Origin: a virus
Length of the DNA stretch: 21,417 nucleotides
Strand: one strand, 5' to 3'
Virus record (IMG/VR): IMGVR_UViG_3300021093_003639
Location: 1-21,417 of that record
This document shows, in pieces, positions 1 through 7,785 of the stretch. The position numbers were made by a program, and so were the translations under genes. Every line of letters begins with the position of its first letter. Positions within the stretch are counted from its first letter, which is position 1. A model generated the notes under the pieces. That model saw only the letters and a list, made by a program, of their open reading frames with translations. It was not told the DNA's origin and made no database searches.

Positions 1-345
1 TGGGGAGTGAAAAAAGACTACACAGTGCCTGTGGTCAAATTGGACAATGAGAATCTTGTGGATGTGGATCTAATTAAAATAGATGTGCAAGGTTGGGAGC
101 TGGAAGTGCTGCAAGGAGCACTGGAGTTGATTAAGCAGCAGAGACCTTGGGTGGTGTTTGAAGTCAATCAGGATATTGACGTGTGTTGCACACTGATGGA
201 ACAGATAAATTATGAAACCATAAGATTAAAAAGTAAAAGATTATTTTGTTGGGCACCTCTGTCTGGCCACAATGCTCCACAGGATCGCACTCAGTTTGCA
301 AGATATTTAGGTCCTGGACCTTATGCCGATAGATTTGGAAAATAA
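1..345 (+). CDS. FkbM family methyltransferase, C-terminal part (5' truncated)
   Basis: The reading frame is open to the left edge, so this is the last 114 codons of a longer gene; the GTG at base 7 is not a credible start because it lies inside the family core. The visible part carries the FkbM signature DLIKIDVQGWELEVLQGA followed by a strand ending in VVFEVN, which is the end of the SAM-dependent methyltransferase fold. The SAM-binding glycine motif must lie outside the window. FkbM enzymes O-methylate sugars or other small molecules, and two complete relatives occur in this window (5041-5655 and 6731-7387). It converges on the glycosyltransferase gene ending at 414. A short hairpin covers its stop codon. 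The family call is firm, the substrate is unknown. Confidence 0.85.
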   Translation, partial: WGVKKDYTVPVVKLDNENLVDVDLIKIDVQGWELEVLQGALELIKQQRPWVVFEVNQDIDVCCTLMEQINYETIRLKSKRLFCWAPLSGHNAPQDRTQFARYLGPGPYADRFGK

Positions 346-352
346 CTTCCAA
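335..352 (+). terminator. Small hairpin over the stop codon of the truncated FkbM gene
   Basis: Perfect 6-bp inverted repeat TTGGAA / TTCCAA with a 6-base loop that contains the TAA stop. It sits between convergent genes, where a terminator would be useful. No T-run follows, so this is only a weak terminator candidate. Confidence 0.25.
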
Positions 353-413
353 GCAATTCCTGATGATAATTCGTATTTGTCGCCCCCAACACACAAGAAA
401 CTTGGTTGATCTA

Positions 414-1253
414 TCATCGCCAATAAGATTCAGTTCGATTTATTTTCAAATCATCCTGATGACTTCTGCCTGTTTTTTTCCTAGCTCCTTTGAGATGATC
501 CAACCAAGCGCCCCAACGACTGTTGATCAATGGATGACCTTCCCCTATGGAATTTTTAGGGTTAGGTCTAATATCATGCAGATGTGCTGCCCAATCCAGT
601 TGTTTCAGTTGTGGGAATCTTTCACGCACACGATCAAACACAAAACTATCATGCCATTCTTCCATGAGGAATATGCCAGATTCTGCTTGATCATACACTC
701 TTTGAAACTCTCTTAAAAAATCTCTGGTGTGTGAGGATTTAAGATTCATCGCATACAATCCACACTCGGAGTATTTGCCTTTTCTGCCTAGATAACACAA
801 ATCCATATCAGCAGGTATTAAGGATTGCAGATCTTGCACAGTAATATTATTGTGACATATGGTGTCAGCATCCATCCAAATTAGTGTGTCTGTGTTGCAA
901 ATTTCAACACAAGCAAATATGGCATACACTTTGTGTGCAAACTTCACAGCGTCCCATTTGAATCCTTTGCCAGCATCTCGTCTCTTGCTGCGCACAGGAT
1001 CCTTACTCACGTCACCATTGGCTTTGGGTATATTGTGCCATTTACTTTTAAATTGCACCAAAGATGGAGCTGCTGCATGCAGATCATGCACTGTGAGATT
1101 GCTGGCGGATTCTTTTACCACACAGTCCTGTGCATACACATGCAGTTGTATTTCTTTGGGCCAGTGCTGCAAGAAAGATTCTATCATTCGGCTGCCGTAC
1201 TGTTCGTAGCCAGACTGATTGAAAGAAGTTAGCACAGCAATAGACATGTTCAT
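414..1253 (-). CDS. Putative GT-A glycosyltransferase
   Basis: A 279-residue protein with a nucleotide-sugar transferase look. It has an N-terminal beta strand (SIAVLTSF), then a strand ending in an acidic motif, LIWMDADT, with Asp128-x-Asp130 placed as the DxD metal and nucleotide-sugar site of GT-A enzymes. Later segments (CGLYAMNL, and an aromatic/acidic EEWHDSFVFD) fit the acceptor side. No signal peptide or membrane segment is visible, so it should act in the cytoplasm. It is the last gene of the minus-strand cassette that starts at 6008, 10 bases behind the GT8-like gene. Two ATGs lie two codons apart at the start (1253 and 1247) and neither has a good Shine-Dalgarno. Substrate cannot be told. 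Confidence 0.7.
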   Translation of the reverse strand: MNMSIAVLTSFNQSGYEQYGSRMIESFLQHWPKEIQLHVYAQDCVVKESASNLTVHDLHAAAPSLVQFKSKWHNIPKANGDVSKDPVRSKRRDAGKGFKWDAVKFAHKVYAIFACVEICNTDTLIWMDADTICHNNITVQDLQSLIPADMDLCYLGRKGKYSECGLYAMNLKSSHTRDFLREFQRVYDQAESGIFLMEEWHDSFVFDRVRERFPQLKQLDWAAHLHDIRPNPKNSIGEGHPLINSRWGAWLDHLKGARKKTGRSHQDDLKINRTESYWR

Positions 1254-1263
1254 TTGAGATGGG

Positions 1264-1941
1264 TTAATAAATCTTCAACATGTTGGCTAGATAGTCTTTC
1301 CACACATTGTTGTAATCACAACCTCTGTATTCTTTAAACCAAGGACCGCCTTCGGTATAGTGCAACACTTTGGGCACACCGTCTCTGGGTTCTTTGTACC
1401 AGCCCACCAGCCAATTCCAACTGTGATCCACACTGCCAATCTCCTCATCTTTGAGCCAACTGAATCTGTGTAGATACTGACCAGTCTCTTTGTTGACTAA
1501 TTCAGGAGTAACCACTCTATTGGCAGGATGTGCGCAGTTCCACAGTATCATAGAGCTCCAATTCTTTCTAGGATATGGCATCTGTTTTTGATTATCCATT
1601 TTTGTGCCGGGTGGTGGCGTGTAATCGTGTTTGACCACCATCACTGCATAGCGATCATCTGCCTGAGCAAACAGATCAGCCACATCGGCCATCCACACAA
1701 AGTCACAGTCACAGAACACTGCCCAACCGGCGTAGTTGGTCATGTAGGGAATGAGAAATCTGCTGAAAGTAAATTCAGTGGTGCTAAGTGGATCGATAGG
1801 ACGTGTGTACAGTCCTGCCTCACGCAGCTCTTTCATTTTGAGTGGTAATACTTCGGCTTTAGATTGGTGCTGTTTAATTGAATGCTCACACACCTGATAG
1901 GTCATGTCTTCTCTAGCATCATAGCCCACAAATATCTTCAT
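1264..1941 (-). CDS. GT8-like glycosyltransferase
   Basis: A 225-residue protein resembling the glycosyltransferase 8 / DUF-type sugar transferases common in marine phages and SAR11. It begins KIFVGYDARE, has the DxD-type motif FCDCDFVW (Asp78, Asp80) for metal and nucleotide-sugar binding, and a C-terminal HYTEGGPWF (about 194-202) like the conserved His/Gly-rich end of GT8 enzymes. It is cytoplasmic by sequence. A late-promoter motif AATAAATA ends only five bases before the ATG, so this gene may have its own leaderless late transcript in addition to read-through from 6008. Donor and acceptor sugars are unknown. Confidence 0.78.
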   Translation of the reverse strand: MKIFVGYDAREDMTYQVCEHSIKQHQSKAEVLPLKMKELREAGLYTRPIDPLSTTEFTFSRFLIPYMTNYAGWAVFCDCDFVWMADVADLFAQADDRYAVMVVKHDYTPPPGTKMDNQKQMPYPRKNWSSMILWNCAHPANRVVTPELVNKETGQYLHRFSWLKDEEIGSVDHSWNWLVGWYKEPRDGVPKVLHYTEGGPWFKEYRGCDYNNVWKDYLANMLKIY

Positions 1942-1946
1942 ATAAT

Positions 1947-1954
1947 TATTTATT
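1947..1954 (-). promoter_or_regulatory. Candidate T4-type late promoter before the GT8-like gene
   Basis: Reads AATAAATA on the minus strand (T4 consensus TATAAATA; marine T4-like phages use NATAAATA). It ends 5 bases before the ATG at 1941, so initiation 6-7 bases downstream would give a leaderless message. The region is very AT-rich, so a chance match is possible. Confidence 0.4.
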
Positions 1955-1967
1955 ATTTCAAATTAAT

Positions 1968-2711
1968 TTATTTTAATTCTTGATAAATTTGGTCAAAAAA
2001 CTGTTTACGTGTTCCTTTAAAATCTATAAAAATTGATCCTTTATTATACTTTCCACTTTTTTTACTACAACCAGTTACTTCATTTTTTCCGTATTGCATT
2101 ATTTTAAATTTTAAATTTTTTCCTTGATATATTCCTTCTGATACTTTCATTGGAATATTATCATGAAAAAGATTATGATTGTTCATAATTAATTGTAAAC
2201 TTAATTGATCACCAAACCAATTTTTTTTATCTTGTGGAAGCTGATAATATGCCTGTTCTCTTTGTTCAAAAAAATTAATAATAGATGATCTATTGTAATC
2301 TTGGATATTCACTAAAACTACAGTGTTATTAATTGAATCTCCTCTATACAAAATTCCTATATCAAAATCTTTTATAAAAAATTTATTTAGATCTCCATTT
2401 ACTAGATGATCTGATCCACAAAGAATAATTTTTCCCATAAGTAATTTTGCCACGTGTGTATTAGATTTTACTAATGACTCCATAAGCCCTACATGGCTTA
2501 TATCGGATCTAAAAATTTCACTTTCATTAAATTTAAGATGTGTTTCCTTATCTGTAGTAATTAAAAATTTTCCTAGAGGATTTCTTTTAATAAAAGTTTC
2601 TTTAAGACAATTCAAGGCTTTTTTGTAATTAAATCCTTTAGTGGATTCAGGAACCAATGAAATTTCAAGATCTGTTTTACAATCTTTATAAAAGGCTGCT
2701 AGCGTGATCAT
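1968..2711 (-). CDS. Putative glycosyltransferase-like protein
   Basis: A 247-residue protein that I do not recognise closely. Features suggesting a GT-A-type nucleotide-sugar transferase are a strand leading into an acidic motif, ILCGSDHLVNG (Asp101 region), a later WFGDQLSLQL of the type seen in phage glycosyltransferases near the acceptor site, and FIDFKGTRK near the C-terminus, a place where related enzymes carry a basic pyrophosphate-binding patch. The classical DxD is replaced by a single Asp, so the assignment is tentative. The start overlaps the end of the aminotransferase gene by 26 bases, which ties it to the sugar-synthesis genes. Base composition is more AT-rich than that of the two glycosyltransferase genes after it. 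Confidence 0.55.
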   Translation of the reverse strand: MITLAAFYKDCKTDLEISLVPESTKGFNYKKALNCLKETFIKRNPLGKFLITTDKETHLKFNESEIFRSDISHVGLMESLVKSNTHVAKLLMGKIILCGSDHLVNGDLNKFFIKDFDIGILYRGDSINNTVVLVNIQDYNRSSIINFFEQREQAYYQLPQDKKNWFGDQLSLQLIMNNHNLFHDNIPMKVSEGIYQGKNLKFKIMQYGKNEVTGCSKKSGKYNKGSIFIDFKGTRKQFFDQIYQELK

Positions 2712-3726
2712 TTATAATATCTATAATAGTTTTGTGATCTACGCCTGGATAGATAGGTAGGCTCACTTGTTTGCTGGATACCCAGTCAGTAATCGGTAAA
2801 GAATAAGGTGTTCGATATGCTGTTAGTCTATGAACTGGAACTGGATAATGAATTTTTAGTTCGAGTTTGGACTTCACATCAGCAATTAATTTTTCTCTAT
2901 CATTCACTAAAACAGGATAGATATGATAGCTATGTTTTGAATTCTTTGTTTTTACATATGAAAAATGTTTATTGTATTCGTTGGCAATTTTTCTTTTTTC
3001 TTCTAGTACAAAATTAAAATTTTTTAATTTTATTCTCAAAAATTCAGCTTGTATATTGGCCATTCTATAATTATAACCAATGTCGTTATCATCCCAATTT
3101 CTTACCTTACATATAAATTTGTATAAATTTTCATCATCAGTCACTACACAACCAGCATCACCTAATGCTCCAAGTCCTTTGCCTGGATAGAAACTAAAAG
3201 TTCCTAGATTGCCAAATGTTCCAACATGTTTATTGTTTAATGTGGTGCCGTGTGCTTGACTGCAATCTTCAATCACTGGAATATTCTTTTCAGTGGCAAT
3301 AGCATTTATTAGATCCATTGGAGCGGCATTGCCGTAGATATGAACCGGCAATATGCATTTTGTTTTTGATGTAATCGCTTTGCGAAGACTATCGGGATCC
3401 ATGGTAAATGTATCTTTATCTATATCAACATACACAGGAATCGCTCCACAATATTTGATTGCTGCTGCCGTGGCTCTGAAAGTATGTGACACAGTGATAA
3501 CCTCATCTCCTAGTCCTATACCTAAAGATAACAGTGCTAGATGTATGGCAGATGTTCCGTTTGACACAGCCACACAATATTTTGCACCAACATAATTGGC
3601 AAATTCTTCTTCAAATTTGTCAGTACCAAACACATAGTTACCACTCCTGATAACAGATTTTGATTTTTGTATTAATTCGTCTAATATATTTTTGTGTATC
3701 TCTTTAAAACTGTAAAAAGGAATCAT
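2686..3726 (-). CDS. DegT/DnrJ/EryC1/StrS sugar aminotransferase
   Basis: A PLP-dependent enzyme that transaminates a keto-sugar nucleotide. From the chosen start (346 aa, usual length for the family) I see VSNGTSAIHLAL (cofactor phosphate region), IEDCSQAHG with Asp154 facing the pyridine nitrogen, and FSFYPGKGLGALGDAG with the Schiff-base lysine Lys183. The start is set at 3726 because ATGA there overlaps the stop of the oxidoreductase gene; a GTG three codons upstream (3735) is possible but less natural. Together with the upstream oxidoreductase and acyltransferase genes it resembles the WbpB/WbpE/WbpD system, in which a 3-keto sugar is made, aminated and acetylated. Family very sure; exact sugar unknown. 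Confidence 0.93.
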   Translation of the reverse strand: MIPFYSFKEIHKNILDELIQKSKSVIRSGNYVFGTDKFEEEFANYVGAKYCVAVSNGTSAIHLALLSLGIGLGDEVITVSHTFRATAAAIKYCGAIPVYVDIDKDTFTMDPDSLRKAITSKTKCILPVHIYGNAAPMDLINAIATEKNIPVIEDCSQAHGTTLNNKHVGTFGNLGTFSFYPGKGLGALGDAGCVVTDDENLYKFICKVRNWDDNDIGYNYRMANIQAEFLRIKLKNFNFVLEEKRKIANEYNKHFSYVKTKNSKHSYHIYPVLVNDREKLIADVKSKLELKIHYPVPVHRLTAYRTPYSLPITDWVSSKQVSLPIYPGVDHKTIIDIINDHASSLL

Positions 3727-4628
3727 AGCACCCACTCCATAATTTTTTTAGCTGTATAAATGCTCGTTAGCGGCTGTGATCTACACTCTATACATTTTAA
3801 AAAATGTGTTTTTGCTGTGTACAATGCTTCTGCAGTTCCAACTTTTGGAGCTATCATATCACCTAATTGATTAGCATTAAAATCTGAATTTATTTCTCCT
3901 GTGGAATAAATTTTAATTTTGTCAAGAGCGATGTCATCGTAGACAACACTGTTCTTATCGCCAGTTAAAATAATTTGTCTCTTTTTTACTGGACTGACCC
4001 AATTACAATTTATTGTAGTGGTAAATCCGTTGGTAAATTTTAAATTAACGATTACTTGATTTGCTTTCTTATTAATGTGATTGTTTTTAATAATTGTTCT
4101 GTCTTTTAATTCTAAATCAGGATAAAGATAATTAACAATACTTAAATCATGTATTGCAAGATCCAGCAGAGCGTCAACATCACTTTGAAATAACCCTAGA
4201 CTGATCCTAGTGCTGTCATAATAAATTGGTTTACCAATATCAATACTTTTCAATTTTTCTACAGCAGGATGGTAGCAAAATGTGTGATCAACAAAAATTA
4301 TGTTTTTTGTTTTTTCTGATTCTTGGATAAGATTATTAATTTGATCTATGGTTTCACACGCTGGTTTTTCAATCCATAAATCTTTTCCTTTTGCTAGAGA
4401 TTGTAAAGCAATATCGTGATGTGTATTCGCTTTGGTAGCAATTACCACTGCTTTGATTCCTGGGTGTTCTAATGCAGTTTCTAGTGACGTGTATGTTGTA
4501 ATTTCAGGGTATAAAGATTTTGCAATTTCTAATTTTTTTTCATATGAATCACACACTGCTGTTAGTTCTTTGCTAAAGTTCCTAGCTAAATTTTTACCCC
4601 AGTAACCGTAACCAACTAATAGTATCAT
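3723..4628 (-). CDS. Gfo/Idh/MocA family NAD(P)-dependent oxidoreductase
   Basis: A 301-residue sugar dehydrogenase. The N-terminal Rossmann fold is clear (VGYGYWGKNLAR, residues 5-16), followed by VVIATKANTHHDIA and the family signature WIEKPAC with Lys88. The remainder fits the alpha/beta substrate-binding domain. Such enzymes oxidise a sugar hydroxyl to a ketone, here probably on a nucleotide sugar, giving the substrate for the aminotransferase encoded next. It overlaps the acyltransferase gene before it by four bases (ATGA) and the aminotransferase gene after it in the same way, so the three are translationally coupled. A WbpB-like role is inferred from this context; a different sugar dehydrogenase is possible. 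Confidence 0.9.
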   Translation of the reverse strand: MILLVGYGYWGKNLARNFSKELTAVCDSYEKKLEIAKSLYPEITTYTSLETALEHPGIKAVVIATKANTHHDIALQSLAKGKDLWIEKPACETIDQINNLIQESEKTKNIIFVDHTFCYHPAVEKLKSIDIGKPIYYDSTRISLGLFQSDVDALLDLAIHDLSIVNYLYPDLELKDRTIIKNNHINKKANQVIVNLKFTNGFTTTINCNWVSPVKKRQIILTGDKNSVVYDDIALDKIKIYSTGEINSDFNANQLGDMIAPKVGTAEALYTAKTHFLKCIECRSQPLTSIYTAKKIMEWVL

Positions 4629-5044
4629 TTTAATTTCCTTGCAGGATTACCTGCATATATTCCAGATTCAGTGATATTTTTTGTAACTACTGATCCTGCC
4701 CCAATGACCACATCATCACAAATAGATATAGGTAGTATAGTTGAATTAGATCCAACATATACTTTATTACCCAGTTTCGTCGGTAGAAACTCTTTAGATA
4801 ATTTTCTATCTATAAATTTATCGTTAACGAACATTACGCCGTGGCCGATAAAACAATCTGATCCTATTAAAGTGTTCGAACATATAAAACTATGACTTTG
4901 AATTCTAGTACGTTCTCCGATTGTTACATTGTTTTGTATTTCAACAAATGGACCTACAAACACATTGTCTAGCAACTTACATCCATATAAATTTGCAGGT
5001 TCGATAATTTGAACGCCGATTCCTGTTGTGACCTTATTATTCAT
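4625..5044 (-). CDS. Left-handed beta-helix (hexapeptide) acyltransferase, WbpD/FdtC-like
   Basis: A 139-residue protein made of hexapeptide repeats, seen as periodic I/V/L-G-x(4) turns (VFVGPFVEI, VTIGERTRI, TLIGSDCFIGHGVMFVND, KVYVGSNSTI, VVIGAGSVVTKN), ending with GIYAGNPARKLK, the typical end of sugar O/N-acetyltransferases. The His in FIGHGVMFVND is positioned as the catalytic base of this family. These enzymes work as trimers and transfer acetyl from acetyl-CoA to an amino sugar. Its position directly before the dehydrogenase and aminotransferase, with four-base overlaps on both sides, points to N-acetylation of the amino group that the aminotransferase installs. Confidence 0.88.
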   Translation of the reverse strand: MNNKVTTGIGVQIIEPANLYGCKLLDNVFVGPFVEIQNNVTIGERTRIQSHSFICSNTLIGSDCFIGHGVMFVNDKFIDRKLSKEFLPTKLGNKVYVGSNSTILPISICDDVVIGAGSVVTKNITESGIYAGNPARKLK

Positions 5045-5655
5045 AATTTTTTATAAATGTAATCGTGTTTTATTTTATTGACTACTTGATATCCCAATGA
5101 ATCTAATAGTGCGCCTGCTGGCGATCGTTTATCGGTTAGTTCCATGACTATTACAGGATACGAAGCACAAATATAGTGTTTGCCGCCTTGTAATACAGCT
5201 AGCTCATACCCTTCAACGTCAATTTTAATAAAATCAGCTAGTGGAAGATTTAAATTATCTAAGGTGTTAATATTAACTACAGTATTGCCGCCGTTGTCAA
5301 TTCGCGTTAGGCCATAATTTTCAAAATTTCTTTGCATTTGTATGGTTCCTATGGTAGTTCCTAGTGCTGTTTGAAAAATAGTTGTGCTGGGAGCATTTAA
5401 TTTTAAAAATTCACAATGATCGGCAATTGGTTCAATAGCAAAATTCTTTGCAAACTTTTTTTCTAAAATGAAACTCCATAGTCCAAAATTAGCACCAATA
5501 TCTATGCTAACATCAAATTTGTCTACATACGATAGTGCCAACGTTCTAACAGGTTCTTGGTATTCTGCAGGTAATCCTGCATCTGCATTTCTTTTTATAA
5601 ATTTTGAAAAATGAGATTCGTTGTTGGGCAACCAGTAATTATAAAATTTTTCCAT
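5041..5655 (-). CDS. FkbM family SAM-dependent methyltransferase
   Basis: A 204-residue methyltransferase with SAM motif I as SIDIGANFGLW (residues 50-60), an acidic ribose-binding strand (FAIEP) and the FkbM signature DFIKIDVEGYELAVLQGG. The complete length is typical of the short phage forms. FkbM proteins O-methylate sugar or polyketide hydroxyls, so methyl-capping of a surface sugar is the likely role. The start codon overlaps the stop of the cupin gene (TAATG) and its own stop overlaps the acyltransferase start (ATGA). The FkbM-next-to-cupin arrangement is repeated in the second cassette at 6731-7745. Confidence 0.9.
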   Translation of the reverse strand: MEKFYNYWLPNNESHFSKFIKRNADAGLPAEYQEPVRTLALSYVDKFDVSIDIGANFGLWSFILEKKFAKNFAIEPIADHCEFLKLNAPSTTIFQTALGTTIGTIQMQRNFENYGLTRIDNGGNTVVNINTLDNLNLPLADFIKIDVEGYELAVLQGGKHYICASYPVIVMELTDKRSPAGALLDSLGYQVVNKIKHDYIYKKL

Positions 5656-6008
5656 TATTTTACCTTGGTACCAACTGTGCGACGTTTGATGTCACTGTGA
5701 TTGAACTCTGCCCAATACAGTTCAAATGCCACTCCATCCTCTACACCTTCAAATTGGTGAATTTTGCCAGGCTTGACTTGTGTGAAGTCTCCAGCTTTGA
5801 GAACAGTTTCATCCACTAGTCCTTCCTGATCCGCATCCTGCCACACACGCACAATCATTTTGCCCGACTCCACAAAAAATCCGTTCCATTTGAATTCATG
5901 TTCGTGTTCTGAACATTTGAATCCTTTTTTAAATTCAATGCGGTGAAATTCTAGCACACCATTGGCGTGTATCAATTCTGTTTGACCCCATATTTTGCCT
6001 GCAATCAT
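5655..6008 (-). CDS. Cupin-domain protein, paralogue 1
   Basis: A 117-residue single-domain cupin. Motif 1 is seen as CSEHEHEFKWNG (His-x-His) and motif 2 as GDFTQVKPGKIHQFEG, giving three histidines for a metal. Cupins of this kind are sugar epimerases/isomerases, dioxygenases or binding proteins, and the sequence does not decide between them. It is nearly the twin of the protein at 7392-7745: the first 24 residues are identical and most of the C-terminal half matches. It is the first gene of a seven-plus-gene cassette, with a perfect late promoter 30 bases upstream and a clear Shine-Dalgarno AAAGGA. Expression late in infection is therefore expected. Confidence 0.88.
   Translation of the reverse strand: MIAGKIWGQTELIHANGVLEFHRIEFKKGFKCSEHEHEFKWNGFFVESGKMIVRVWQDADQEGLVDETVLKAGDFTQVKPGKIHQFEGVEDGVAFELYWAEFNHSDIKRRTVGTKVK
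5947..6008. repeat. Dispersed repeat shared by the two cupin genes (copy 2 at 7684-7745)
   Basis: The 5' ends of both cupin genes are nearly identical over about 62 bases, with around five differences. Similarity then continues at a lower level through both 354-base genes. It looks like a duplication, or gene conversion focused on the 5' end. Confidence 0.75.
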
Positions 6009-6038
6009 GTGAAATGTCCTTTGAATTAAATGCTAACT

Positions 6039-6046
6039 TATTTATA
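6039..6046 (-). promoter_or_regulatory. T4-type late promoter for cassette A
   Basis: Perfect TATAAATA on the minus strand, 30 bases before the cupin ATG at 6008 and followed by an AAAGGA ribosome-binding site. It lies in the gap after the previous cassette (the stretch 6009-6095 holds nothing else recognisable). This is the exact T4 late (gp55-gp33 dependent) motif. Confidence 0.72.
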
Positions 6047-6095
6047 TGTGTATCTTATTGACTTATTATTTCCTAATACCATAAAACCGCAATCT

Positions 6096-6734
6096 TCAAA
6101 ATCTTAATGTTTCAAATTTATTCACTTTACTGAAAATAAACCATTTTTCTGTTGATCGTAAATCTTTGTTTTTACTAATATCTTCCATCTGCAATAATTG
6201 CTTTACTTTAAAATTTTCATAAAGATACGTTCTTACTAACACATCAGACTGCCATATTAGTTTATTAGTACGTAGAACATCGTTAGCAAATTTCTTTACT
6301 ATGTTGAGAATATCTTTGTGTAAGATCATAATCATCATTCCGCCTTCACCAGCACCTTTTGGTTTTATTCTAGTTAAATTTATCACCTGATACGTTTGTA
6401 GACATGTTTCGATCAATTCGTGATCAATTTTGTTCACAGCCAGCACATCCACATCACACACTGCCACGTGTTCATTCTGTATGGGTATAGACAGCCATCT
6501 ACTGAGTGCGTAATAGCCTTTGGCTTCTCTATCACTAGCTTTGTACTGTATTTTTATCTCGTCCCAACTTATTTTATCAATTTGCAAAATATCTGTTTCA
6601 ATGTTGCTGGGTAAATCTTTGCCAACAAAATTATAAGATATTTTACTATTAGTATAATATTTTTTAATGCTATATACAAAATTTTTAAAAAAATGTTCGT
6701 AGTAAATAATATCTGAAGCACAATGAAAAATCAT
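6096..6734 (-). CDS. Putative glycosyltransferase-like protein
   Basis: A 212-residue protein with a GT-A-type look. It starts with a short strand (MIFHCASD), and a hydrophobic stretch leads into AVCDVDVLAV with Asp94-x-Asp96 as a DxD metal site. A glycine-rich GAGEGGMMIMI follows, placed like the strand that lines the active site in GT8-type folds, and WQSDVLVRTYL resembles the Asp-containing acceptor segment. I do not recognise a named family. It is the last gene of cassette B and overlaps the FkbM gene by four bases (ATGA), so it is translated with it. Confidence 0.58.
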   Translation of the reverse strand: MIFHCASDIIYYEHFFKNFVYSIKKYYTNSKISYNFVGKDLPSNIETDILQIDKISWDEIKIQYKASDREAKGYYALSRWLSIPIQNEHVAVCDVDVLAVNKIDHELIETCLQTYQVINLTRIKPKGAGEGGMMIMILHKDILNIVKKFANDVLRTNKLIWQSDVLVRTYLYENFKVKQLLQMEDISKNKDLRSTEKWFIFSKVNKFETLRF

Positions 6735-7387
6735 AATTGATAAACAAAAATATTTTCATGATATACTTTTTCAACACTTTTGTATCCCAATTCATTTAAA
6801 AATTTTTCTATATTCTCATTACTAGACCCATACCTTGCTTCACCATGATTCATCCATTCTAAAGCTATCACTGGTTTGGTCCTTTTAATTGTTTCTACTG
6901 CTCCTTGTAAAGCATAATACTCAAAACCTTCTATATCTAAATGTATTAAATCACACACAGGAAGATTTAGATCATCGATTAAAAGTGTAGGTGTGATTCC
7001 TTGAGCAGTTGAGTTAATGTAATATGCTCCAATATTTCTTTTACTTGTTGTTAATTCTATTAACTTTCTTTCGTTGCCTAAACAAGTTTGAAATTTAATA
7101 ACATTGCGTGCTTTTACATTATTTGAAAGACAATAAAAATTTAAATGATCGGGTTCAAAAGTATAAACTGTTTTAAAGATTTCAGCATACTTTTTAACAT
7201 AAAATCCTGCATTTCCTCCTGCTTCAATAACTACTGATTTATTTTTGCAATGATTAGAAATCAAATTTGGTAGATCTTTTTCATTCTGTAACCAAGGCCA
7301 ACATTTAGAATCTTTTAAAGGCCAAACCCATCCTTCTATTATAGTTGTTTGTTCTAATTCTTCTGCAGTCAGATGTTTTTTTGCCAT
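6731..7387 (-). CDS. FkbM family SAM-dependent methyltransferase
   Basis: A 218-residue methyltransferase with SAM motif I as VVIEAGGNAGFYV (about 52-64), a FEPD strand for ribose binding, and the family signature DLIHLDIEGFEYYALQGA, followed by PVIALEW. Two Gly changes (AGGNAG in place of DIGANxG) make motif I slightly unusual. It is only distantly like the other FkbM proteins of the window, so the duplication of cupin plus methyltransferase is old for the methyltransferase part. It lies four bases after the cupin gene and is coupled to the glycosyltransferase-like gene by ATGA. The target is probably a sugar hydroxyl. Confidence 0.87.
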   Translation of the reverse strand: MAKKHLTAEELEQTTIIEGWVWPLKDSKCWPWLQNEKDLPNLISNHCKNKSVVIEAGGNAGFYVKKYAEIFKTVYTFEPDHLNFYCLSNNVKARNVIKFQTCLGNERKLIELTTSKRNIGAYYINSTAQGITPTLLIDDLNLPVCDLIHLDIEGFEYYALQGAVETIKRTKPVIALEWMNHGEARYGSSNENIEKFLNELGYKSVEKVYHENIFVYQL

Positions 7388-7391
7388 AGAC

Positions 7392-7745
7392 TTAAATTAT
7401 TTTTTTGAACCCAACAGTTTCTCTTTGAATGTCATCGTGATTGAATTCTGCCCAATATAATTCAAATGCCACTCCGTCCTCCATGCCTTCAAACTGATGC
7501 ATGTAGCCTGGTTTGACTCTGGTAAAGTCACCTGGTCCCAATATGGTTTCATCCACAAGATCCTGTTGATCTTTCTGCCACACACTGACCTTCATGCGAC
7601 CTGTCATCACATAAAATCCATTCCATTTGAATTGATGTTTGTGTTTGCTGCACACACCACCTGCTCGGAAATCTATTCTGTGGAATTCCAACACACCATT
7701 GGCGTGTATCAGTTCTGTTTGCCCCCATATTTTGCCTGCTATCAT
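7392..7745 (-). CDS. Cupin-domain protein, paralogue 2
   Basis: A 117-residue cupin, the twin of the gene at 5655-6008. It keeps the metal-binding pattern (CSKHKHQFKWNG and GDFTRVKPGYMHQFEG) and the near-invariant C-terminal FELYWAEFNH. The differences cluster between residues 25 and 65, around motif 1 and the loop after it, which could change substrate while keeping the fold. It heads cassette B and is followed by an FkbM gene, as in cassette A. A GATAAATA late-type motif lies 40 bases upstream and an AAAGAG ribosome-binding site just before the ATG. The reaction is unknown. Confidence 0.87.
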   Translation of the reverse strand: MIAGKIWGQTELIHANGVLEFHRIDFRAGGVCSKHKHQFKWNGFYVMTGRMKVSVWQKDQQDLVDETILGPGDFTRVKPGYMHQFEGMEDGVAFELYWAEFNHDDIQRETVGFKKII

Positions 7746-7785
7746 AATGCATTCTCTTTGGTTGATTTGGTATTAAATACAAACA

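Noticed and set aside
859-1232. Rightward open frames opposite the glycosyltransferase gene at 414-1253
   Set aside because: Cys/Leu/Ser-rich shadow translations with no motif, no ribosome-binding site and no coupling to neighbours.
3727-3735. GTG start three codons upstream for the aminotransferase
   Set aside because: The ATG at 3726 overlaps the preceding stop as ATGA, the same coupling as at the other junctions of this operon, and the family usually starts with I-P-F after Met.
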